NCBI GenBank assembly: GCA_964517135.1
Contig: CAZFBA010000066.1
Location: forward strand, 1 to 11,670
Reading direction: 5' to 3'
DNA from: CAZFBA01 sp964517135
GTDB lineage: Bacteria > Cyanobacteriota > Vampirovibrionia > JBFMGH01
Length of the DNA stretch: 11,670 bases
Positions 7,330 to 11,670 of the stretch are shown here, piece by piece. The position numbers and the translations under genes are program-made. The notes under the pieces were generated by a model that saw only the letters and a list, made by a program, of their open reading frames with translations, did not search any database and was not told the DNA's origin. Position 1 is the stretch's first letter. Each line of letters starts with the position of its first letter.

Positions 7330-7335
7330 ATTATG
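7330..7335 (-). promoter_or_regulatory. Candidate -10 box for the infA-rpsI operon
   Basis: On the minus strand CATAAT (5 of 6 to TATAAT) lies 36 bases before the infA start, which would give a leader of about 29 bases. I see no good -35 hexamer at 17 bases, only an AT-rich stretch, so this is a weak suggestion. A promoter somewhere in this gap is required because the upstream gene is divergent. Confidence 0.25.
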
Positions 7336-7539
7336 CCAAGTTATTAAAAACAAAAGATTTAATCAAGCAATATTTAATAAACAATAGACTGAACATTGGA
7401 ACCTTAATTCTTATAAACTGGCTTAAAAACAGCATTATAGCTTGCGAAATCAAATAATCCTTTAAACGTAAAAAATTGTAAATATTTTTAAGACTTCGTA
7501 ACCCTTACCACTCATGATCAACAATGATCAGAATATTTG

Positions 7540-7606
7540 AAATCCCTTTATGAACAATGATAAACAAATTTTAAGTTTTGTTCTTTCTTTATAAAAGGGA
7601 TTTTTT
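7540..7606 (+). terminator. Possible orphan hairpin terminator
   Basis: aaatcccttta (7540-7550) pairs with taaaagggattt (7592-7603), with one bulge, and the T-run continues to 7606. Inside the loop gaacaa and ttgttc, and aacaaa and ttttgtt, offer competing extra pairings. The T-run is on the plus strand, yet no plus-strand gene lies upstream (infA runs the other way). It could end an unannotated small RNA or be chance in AT-rich sequence. Confidence 0.3.
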
Positions 7607-7754
7607 AGCAATAAAAAATTTCTGTAACATTTAAAAGGTGTAATCTGGTGGATGAGAGGCTTGTTTATTTGCTAAATTTGTAATTCTTTTCTGGTTGAGT
7701 ATGTTAAAATTCTTTTCAGTAGAGTATTTTTGAGGCCGTAAAATACGAACAAAA

Positions 7755-7786
7755 GACACTAATTTCTTGAATCTGAGAACGCTTAA
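7755..7786 (-). repeat. Repeat A fragment
   Basis: This stretch matches window bases 7-38 with 3 mismatches in 32 positions, including 21 identical bases in a row. It is in the same orientation as the left-end copy and inverted relative to the copies at 9068 and 11531. Only the terminal part of the repeat is present, and it lacks the terminal run of C residues. It lies about 180 bp upstream of the TPR gene. Confidence 0.8.
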
Positions 7787-7967
7787 TAGACCCCGAATGT
7801 TTTTTGTCTCAAATTAAAACAAATGAATAAAATTCTATAAAGCTTTAAATTTAGCATTGCTATAAAAATGATAGTTGAATATTAAATCTTAATGCTGGTT
7901 AAATACATAGAAATTGTAGTATTATTTTGAATAGACGACCCAATCCCTTATAAGAGTAGAAGTTGCT

Positions 7968-8369
7968 ATGACAGATTCAGAAATAAAAAAACTTGAAGAA
8001 CTTGCAGAGTTGATGCCCGATAACGGCAAGGTAAAACTTGCTCTTGGTAAAGCATATCTTGCAACTGGTAGGGTTGATGAGGCTATCAAGCAACTTGAAG
8101 CAGCTACTGAAACAGAACCTGATAACCCTGAGTCATTTTTAAAGCTCGGTAATGCTTATGCTGAAATGAAAGATTATGAAAATGCTATAAACTATTATCA
8201 GCGTGCTCTTTTGCTGGATGGTTTTTATGTTGAGGCTATGTATTGTCTTGGTATGGGATATGTTGATTCAAATGATATTGATGAGGCACAGAAGATTATA
8301 GAAAGGCTCGAGCAGCTTCACCCGGCATGGGCACAGGCTTTAAAGAGTTATCTTTCAAAGTTATTGTAG
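7968..8369 (+). CDS. TPR-repeat protein
   Basis: This 133-aa cytosolic protein has no signal peptide or membrane segment. It consists of an N-terminal helix (about 1-17) and three consecutive 34-residue tetratricopeptide repeats (about 20-53, 54-87, 88-121), each with the expected small and aromatic residues (LGKAYLATGRVDEAI, LGNAYAEMKDYENAI, LGMGYVDSNDIDEAQ), and a capping helix. TPR arrays bind peptides or assemble complexes; the partner cannot be inferred. The ATG is preceded only by a weak purine stretch (gagtagaag). The gene ends 12 bases from the convergent KptA-like gene, with no clear terminator between them. Confidence 0.87.
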   Translation: MTDSEIKKLEELAELMPDNGKVKLALGKAYLATGRVDEAIKQLEAATETEPDNPESFLKLGNAYAEMKDYENAINYYQRALLLDGFYVEAMYCLGMGYVDSNDIDEAQKIIERLEQLHPAWAQALKSYLSKLL

Positions 8370-8381
8370 GTTTTAAAAACG

Positions 8382-8918
8382 TTATATGATTCTTTTGATA
8401 TATTTTGGCGGTATGTTAGTAGCCAGATATGTGCTAAACTGGCCTTTAGTAAACTCTATGCCATCCTGGTGGGCTTTCAGTGCATCAATTTCGACATAGG
8501 CGATATGAGTATTTTTGTGTACCATAACCTGAACCATTTTTTTATCCGGGTAGAGTTTGACGTATTGGTCTCTTAAGGGTTTCAGGCCAAATGTTTTTAT
8601 ACGGCTGATACCTACGACACCGGTGCCGTAATAGAGAATTTTGGGAGGGATAATACGGTGTTTAATGCTGTTTGAAGCATTGTTAACCGGTCTTACGAGT
8701 CTAATTTTATTGCCGGTTAGTTCGAGTCTTCTTATAGGGCTGCCGTTTACAATGTCTTTTAAGTCCAGTGGTTGAATGTGTTCCCAGAGGGGGTGCTGGT
8801 TAACCTCTTCAATAAGGTCTTCAATTTTCATATATCCAAGCTCGTCAACTTTCAATGATCTTTGAAGTATGTTTTCAATGAGTTTTCCGAGGTTAATAAT
8901 GGTGCGGGCGTTTAGCAT
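8382..8918 (-). CDS. KptA/Tpt1-like protein with altered catalytic residues
   Basis: The 178-aa architecture matches RNA 2'-phosphotransferase (KptA/Tpt1), which removes a 2'-phosphate from RNA by transferring it to NAD+. An N-terminal winged-helix-like lobe (about 6-75) precedes an ADP-ribosyltransferase-like lobe (about 90-178) with PPKILYYGT, GLKPLRDQYVKL, VEIDALKAHQDGIEF and a PPKYI ending. Compared with the family pattern as I remember it, key positions differ: the N-lobe LRH is LQR (Gln19, Arg20), the HGT histidine is Tyr97, and the R-QYVHLS segment has Asp117 and Lys121 in place of Arg and His. Arg73 in the N-lobe IR motif may be the one catalytic Arg retained. The fold assignment is good; phosphotransferase activity is doubtful. 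AAGGA about 11 bases before the ATG supports the start. Confidence 0.78.
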   Translation of the reverse strand: MLNARTIINLGKLIENILQRSLKVDELGYMKIEDLIEEVNQHPLWEHIQPLDLKDIVNGSPIRRLELTGNKIRLVRPVNNASNSIKHRIIPPKILYYGTGVVGISRIKTFGLKPLRDQYVKLYPDKKMVQVMVHKNTHIAYVEIDALKAHQDGIEFTKGQFSTYLATNIPPKYIKRII

Positions 8919-9067
8919 TGGTGGTTTATTCCTTTTTAATGCATATGTATACTAACCGGTCAACAAATAATAATACTATTTTAGGTCCATATTGGGCTTC
9001 AGGTAAAAGAATTTACAATTCGTATTGAAAATTTCTTAATATTTTTCTTAATTTTCCCGTTTATGAT

Positions 9068-9205
9068 TTTCAAAAAAGAGAAATTATACTGATCTTTGAA
9101 AGTAATGTATAGATTCCAGATTCCATACTGAATTCTATCAGCATATATTAAGAGATCTCTGAATAACTTAAAAGTTCACAGATTCAAGAAATTAGTGTCG
9201 GGGGT
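9068..9205 (+). repeat. Repeat A, full internal copy (138 bp)
   Basis: This copy matches 11531-11670 in direct orientation, with three single substitutions and one divergent block near 9120 that includes a 2-bp indel. A 20-bp near-palindrome at 9146-9165 (tattaagagatctctgaata, one mismatched pair) marks its middle, and its last 54 bases match the left window end in inverted orientation. It carries no reading frame. Its final gggggt forms the left arm of the palindrome at 9200-9238. The flanking region 8919-9067 is AT-rich and contains no gene. Confidence 0.93.
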
Positions 9206-9238
9206 TAAAAAAACCGCACAGCGGTTTTTTTAACCCCC
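9200..9238. terminator. 18-bp perfect palindrome, bidirectional terminator-like
   Basis: gggggttaaaaaaaccgc (9200-9217) and its exact complement (9221-9238) are separated by only three bases (aca). The inner ccgc-aca-gcgg stem followed by seven T residues has the form of an intrinsic terminator in both directions. The left arm belongs to the end of repeat A and the right arm to the start of repeat B1, so the palindrome exists only where the two repeats abut. It would also terminate leftward transcription from the Abi gene. Confidence 0.85.
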
Positions 9239-9379
9239 TCCCTGTTTTTGCTGGAATCAGCAATTTCTTAATTAATCAGAGGTTCCATAATTATTTACGT
9301 AGAATGGTATAGAAGCAAAAGGAAAAAGCAATTGCTCTTGCCCCAAAAAACAGGAACCTGAATCGGGGCAGGTCAAGCG
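9224..9379 (+). repeat. Repeat B1 (156 bp)
   Basis: B1 is 153/156 identical to 10515-10670 in direct orientation. It contains several short self-complementary elements: ttgctg/cagcaa around gaat, agcaattgct, and tgcccc/ggggca enclosing caggaacctg. There is no reading frame. Its right edge runs into the Abi gene, so that gene's stop codon (tca at 9373-9375 on the plus strand) and the codon before it are repeat sequence. It could be a recombination site, a mobile palindromic unit or a structured RNA; I do not recognise it. Confidence 0.93.
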
Positions 9380-10395
9380 GTTGTAAACTCTTTAATGCCT
9401 TTGGCTTTTATTTCAATATCATGAATAAACTCATATTTTTTGTATAATACATCAAATGTGTTTCCTATACATCCTGCATCATTAGGCTGGCATTGTAAAT
9501 CACCTATCATCCATTCTACATCTTCACATCCTAGAACATTTAAAATTTCTATAATGTTATTGTAAATTTGAAGCAGTGAGCGATTCTCAATAGCTTTATT
9601 GCCTATAATCTGTCTATGGTGAGAGATATAGTTTCTTAAATTCCGAATATCATCTAATTTCTTAGAAATATGTTTTAAGGCTCCTTCTGATGGATCATAT
9701 TTAAGCAATGACAGAGATTCAAAAATATCTCTAATATCAATTTCACCTTCATCGTTTAAAAAGAGCTTCTCAATACTTAAAATATCCAGCCAATAATTAA
9801 AAGTGGGTCTTGTTTCAACAAAATCAACCTGCTTAGCAGTTTTTCCTCGGCTTTTCTGATATTCTTTTGCCTCTGTTATTATTGAGCAGCAGTATTTTAT
9901 CTTCTGTATTTTAGATTTAATTTTAGATTTGGTTAATGTTGGATTTTTTCTTTCATAAATTTTATAAATTCTATTTCTAATATCCTTGTTAATACTTTGA
10001 TTATGAAATTTATAATATAATTTTTTATCTAAATCTGTAAATTCAAGTTTTTTAAATATTAAATCATATTCAAAACACCAATTATCCCCATATTTTTTAG
10101 TTAAACAACTGTCAATCTTTGCTTTTAAGACATTTTCTAAAATTGAAATATGAGGATACAAACTTATCGAAAGTCTCATATTATATCTGTAAAGTTCAAT
10201 TATAGCATCCCATTTGTCTTTTATGCCGTTATTAGAAGCTTTTAGATTATTAAACAAATCATCATTATCTCTTACTATGGAAATATATGGATTCAAACGA
10301 TACAAAGTTACAGTATTAAGAACAGTTGCTATTTTGCTTGATTTAGTTTCAGGCAAATCAAGTATTTTGATTAAAATTTCCGAATCTTTTTGCAA
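9373..10395 (-). CDS. Abi-family (HEPN) abortive-infection-like protein
   Basis: This 340-aa protein resembles the Abi family typified by lactococcal AbiD/AbiF. These are phage-defence proteins whose HEPN-like domain is thought to cut RNA and stop growth of infected cells. Residues 71-108 (YNMRLSISLYPHISILENVL and on to GDNW) match the family's N-terminal helix pattern, and LRNYISHH (253-260) provides the RNxxxH ribonuclease motif (Arg254, Asn255, His259). The protein is helical, basic in the middle and without membrane segments. The start is TTG, seven to eight bases after AGGA; no ATG fits. A -10-like TATAAA lies at 10450-10455 (minus strand). The gene is more AT-rich than the ribosomal operon and sits between direct repeats B1 and B2, both suggesting acquisition. 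The exact Abi subfamily is uncertain. Confidence 0.82.
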   Translation of the reverse strand: MQKDSEILIKILDLPETKSSKIATVLNTVTLYRLNPYISIVRDNDDLFNNLKASNNGIKDKWDAIIELYRYNMRLSISLYPHISILENVLKAKIDSCLTKKYGDNWCFEYDLIFKKLEFTDLDKKLYYKFHNQSINKDIRNRIYKIYERKNPTLTKSKIKSKIQKIKYCCSIITEAKEYQKSRGKTAKQVDFVETRPTFNYWLDILSIEKLFLNDEGEIDIRDIFESLSLLKYDPSEGALKHISKKLDDIRNLRNYISHHRQIIGNKAIENRSLLQIYNNIIEILNVLGCEDVEWMIGDLQCQPNDAGCIGNTFDVLYKKYEFIHDIEIKAKGIKEFTTA

Positions 10396-10470
10396 CTATT
10401 ATTCCTTTGAAAAAACAATTTTGATGGATTGAAATTCTTTTAGAAACATTTTATAATAATTAATGAAAAG

Positions 10471-10509
10471 ACGGTAGGGCACGAAAGTGGGTCTACCGTG
10501 AATTTTTTT
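10471..10509 (+). terminator. Intrinsic terminator with GAAA loop, no upstream gene on its strand
   Basis: acggtag (10471-10477) pairs with ctaccgt (10493-10499), with an internal loop, then cac/gtg closes a GAAA tetraloop (10483-10486). Seven T residues follow at 10503-10509. The form is that of a plus-strand intrinsic terminator, but the gene to its left (Abi) is on the minus strand. It sits about 75 bases upstream of the Abi start and directly before repeat B2. Confidence 0.75.
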
Positions 10510-10514
10510 GTTCA

Positions 10515-10670
10515 GTTTTTTTAACCCCCTCCCTGTTTTTGCTGGAATCAGCAATTTCTTAATTAATCAGAGGTTCCATAATTATTTACGTAGAATGGTA
10601 TAGAAGTGAAAGGAAAAAGCAATTGCTCTTGCCCTAAAAAACAGGAACCTGAATCGGGGCAGGTCAAGCG
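10515..10670 (+). repeat. Repeat B2 (156 bp)
   Basis: This is a direct copy of 9224-9379 with three substitutions (two adjacent in the gaagtgaaag region, one in gccct). Both copies start at the same base (g followed by seven T residues and aacccccc-like sequence) and end at the same base (ggtcaagcg), so the repeat has sharp boundaries. The two copies bracket the Abi gene exactly. The nucleotidyltransferase gene begins 96 bases to the right. Confidence 0.93.
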
Positions 10671-10715
10671 AAACATTCTAAAGAAATACTAATTATAAAA
10701 TCCTTTTTGATGAGT

Positions 10716-10721
10716 TATAAT
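10716..10721 (+). promoter_or_regulatory. Candidate -10 box for the MNT-HEPN operon
   Basis: A consensus TATAAT lies 45 bases before the nucleotidyltransferase start, giving a leader of roughly 38 bases. No good -35 is seen at 16-18 bases. The palindrome aaaagctttt (about 10727-10736), near the expected transcription start, could be an operator for autoregulation, which is known in toxin-antitoxin systems; this is inference. Confidence 0.35.
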
Positions 10722-10766
10722 TATTAAAAAGCTTTTAGCTTCTAAAATAAATAATAAAGGCTTATC

Positions 10767-11078
10767 ATGGCAGATAAAAAAATTATAGATCAAATAATAA
10801 ATAAAGTATTGCAAGTCGTTACACCCGATAAAATAATTTTATTTGGTTCTCAATCTCGTGGTGATGCTAAGGAAGATAGTGATTATGATATATTAATTAT
10901 TAAAGATAGCATTGAAGATCACCGCACAATGCTTAGAAATCTATATAAACAAATGATTGGCATAGAAGCTGGTGTTGATATCATACTTAAAACTTCTGAT
11001 GATTTAGAAAAAAGTAAACAAAGGTTTGTTTCTGTAACCAAAGAGGCCTTAAACGAAGGTATTATAATTTATGAGTGA
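10767..11078 (+). CDS. MNT-domain nucleotidyltransferase, antitoxin of HEPN/MNT pair
   Basis: This 103-aa protein has the full minimal nucleotidyltransferase signature: GSQSRG (27-32), SDYD with Asp39 and Asp41 as metal ligands, and the third carboxylate Asp71 in VDIIL. In studied MntA-HepT systems such proteins neutralise the HEPN toxin by transferring AMP onto it. The intact catalytic residues fit an enzymatic antitoxin rather than a simple binder. The ribosome binding site aaagg is 6 bases before the ATG. The stop overlaps the start of the HEPN gene by 8 bases, the usual two-gene arrangement. Confidence 0.92.
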   Translation: MADKKIIDQIINKVLQVVTPDKIILFGSQSRGDAKEDSDYDILIIKDSIEDHRTMLRNLYKQMIGIEAGVDIILKTSDDLEKSKQRFVSVTKEALNEGIIIYE

Positions 11079-11454
11079 GGCGAAAGACTGGCTAAAAATA
11101 GCAAGAAGCAATTTAAAACTGGGCAAAGCTTATTATAACATTAATGATAATGAAATTAGGTTTGAAGAGCTCTGTTTTGAGCTACAACAATGTGTTGAAA
11201 AATCCCTAAAAGCTTTGTTAGTACATAATAAGGTTATTTTTCCAAAAACACATTCACTTTCTGAACTTATAACTATACTGCAAAAGAATTCAGTGATTAT
11301 TCCTGAAAACCTTTTGGATGTAGTAGAATTAACCAAATATGCAGTGGAAACCAGGTATCCTGATAGCTACCATAAAATAACTGAAGAGGAATATAAGGAG
11401 ACTATACAAATTGCTGAGGCAATCTATAATTGGGTTGAAAAGCAATTAATATAG
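11071..11454 (+). CDS. HEPN-domain protein, putative toxin of MNT/HEPN pair
   Basis: This 127-aa all-helical protein is of the HEPN family. It carries the conserved ELQQCVEKSLKALLVHN helix (about 37-53), the FPKTHSLSEL turn with His61, and ETRYPDSYH near the C-terminus. Arg95 and His101 give an R-x5-H arrangement within the range of HEPN ribonuclease motifs, although this subgroup (KALL / THSL / RYPD type) is not the classical HepT with RNxxxH, so whether it cuts RNA is uncertain. Translation is coupled to the upstream nucleotidyltransferase by an 8-base overlap. The pair would be a type VII-like toxin-antitoxin module. No terminator is visible before repeat A' 76 bases downstream. Confidence 0.88.
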   Translation: MSEAKDWLKIARSNLKLGKAYYNINDNEIRFEELCFELQQCVEKSLKALLVHNKVIFPKTHSLSELITILQKNSVIIPENLLDVVELTKYAVETRYPDSYHKITEEEYKETIQIAEAIYNWVEKQLI

Positions 11455-11530
11455 TTTTTGCAAATTTCATAACGATAATATGAATAGAAGTAGGCATCCT
11501 TCGACAGTTTTCAAAAGGTAGACATTTTCC

Positions 11531-11670
11531 TTTCAGAAAAGAGAAATTATACTGATCCTTGAAAGTAATGTATAGATTCCAGATTATAGAGGCTGAATTC
11601 TATCAGCATATATTAAGAGATCTCTGAATAATTTAAAAGTTCACAGATTCAAGAAATTAGTGTCGGGGGT
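11531..11670 (+). repeat. Repeat A', right-end copy (140 bp)
   Basis: This direct copy of 9068-9205 is in the same orientation and contains the same near-palindrome (11611-11630). Its final 54 bases are identical, inverted, to the left end of the window. Three single substitutions and a small divergent block (atagaggct against ccatact) separate it from the internal copy. The repeat ends the window and its continuation is not visible. Confidence 0.93.

Larger units (their letters stand above)
7295..7967. other. 673-bp intergenic region between divergent infA and TPR gene
   Basis: No reading frame here looks real. The region contains the presumed infA promoter on the minus strand, a pair of TGATCA palindromes (7515-7520, 7525-7530) with a degenerate further copy near 7551-7562, a long hairpin ending in six T residues (7540-7606), and a 32-base fragment of repeat A (7755-7786). 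A TTGAAT (7927-7932) and a TATAAG (7949-7954) 16 bases apart could be a promoter placed so close to the TPR start codon that its mRNA would have almost no leader. Confidence 0.55.
9068..11670. mobile_element. Nested-repeat accessory island with Abi and MNT/HEPN modules
   Basis: Direct repeats A and A' enclose a segment that itself contains direct repeats B1 and B2 around the Abi gene. All three genes inside are defence or toxin-antitoxin types and are visibly more AT-rich than the ribosomal operon. No transposase, integrase, relaxase or tRNA gene is present. Possible origins are cassette-style capture at repeated sites, recombination between dispersed repeats, or insertion by elements supplied in trans. 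The call of an acquired island is inference; the repeat layout is read directly. Confidence 0.5.

Noticed and set aside
8935..8963. Promoter for the KptA-like gene (TTGACC, 17 bases, ATTAAA on the minus strand)
   Set aside because: The implied transcription start would fall on or after the ribosome binding site, so the mRNA would lack it.
9068..9205. Repeat A as a MITE with its own terminal inverted repeats
   Set aside because: The two ends (tttcaaaaaagag and gtcgggggt) are not reverse complements, and no target-site duplication is visible.
9224..10670. Repeats B1/B2 as integron attC sites
   Set aside because: No RYYYAAC/GTTRRRY core boxes in the expected inverted arrangement and no integrase in the window; only the cassette-like layout is similar.
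9068..11670. CRISPR array
   Set aside because: The repeats are 138-156 bp, only two copies each, with kilobase spacing and genes between them; no short regular repeat-spacer pattern.
1..11670. Composite transposon bounded by the inverted ends
   Set aside because: No transposase is present, and the segment encloses an essential ribosomal operon; assembly breakage at a multicopy repeat explains the ends better.

Overview
The window is a low-GC bacterial segment. Its centre is a ribosomal protein/RNA polymerase operon, and its right end is a repeat-rich accessory island carrying two HEPN-type defence or toxin modules. The wording of RpoA, S11 and S13, and the order infA-rpmJ-rpsM-rpsK-(rpsD)-rpoA-rplQ-truA-rplM-rpsI, resemble the cyanobacterial lineage. 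The AT-rich composition, a cysteine-bearing S4 between rpsK and rpoA, and the absence of anything photosynthetic would suit a non-photosynthetic relative (Melainabacteria/Vampirovibrionia-like). This placement is an inference from remembered family features and was not computed.

Layout. 1-54: partial copy of a dispersed repeat (A). 72-1487 (-): group II PLP-dependent amino-acid decarboxylase. 1488-1945: non-coding. 1946-2167 (+): 73-aa proline/asparagine-rich small protein with a very strong ribosome binding site, followed by two back-to-back bidirectional terminator hairpins that also end the leftward ribosomal operon. 7294-2285 (-): infA, rpmJ, rpsM, rpsK, rpsD, rpoA, rplQ, truA, rplM, rpsI, tightly packed, with rplM overlapping truA by 29 nt and rpsI by 1 nt. 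7295-7967: long intergenic region with the presumed operon promoter, short repeats, a long hairpin and a fragment of repeat A. 7968-8369 (+): three-repeat TPR protein. 8382-8918 (-): KptA/Tpt1-like protein that has lost most recognisable catalytic residues.

9068-11670 is the island: repeat A (138 bp), an 18-bp perfect palindrome, repeat B1 (156 bp), an Abi-family HEPN protein (-), an orphan terminator, repeat B2 (156 bp, 3 mismatches to B1), a nucleotidyltransferase/HEPN toxin-antitoxin pair (+,+), and repeat A' (140 bp). The repeats are direct and nested (A[B Abi B MNT-HEPN]A'). The stop codon of the Abi gene lies inside B1. The first 54 bases of the window are the exact reverse complement of its last 54 bases, so the window is probably a contig cut at copies of a genomic multicopy repeat.

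How the genes work together: the central operon supplies translation initiation (IF-1), small- and large-subunit proteins, the RNA polymerase alpha subunit and tRNA pseudouridylation. The right-hand genes look like accessory RNA-targeting defence or stress modules. The least ordinary signals are the nested-repeat defence island, the catalytically altered KptA homologue and a zinc-ribbon insertion in ribosomal protein L17.
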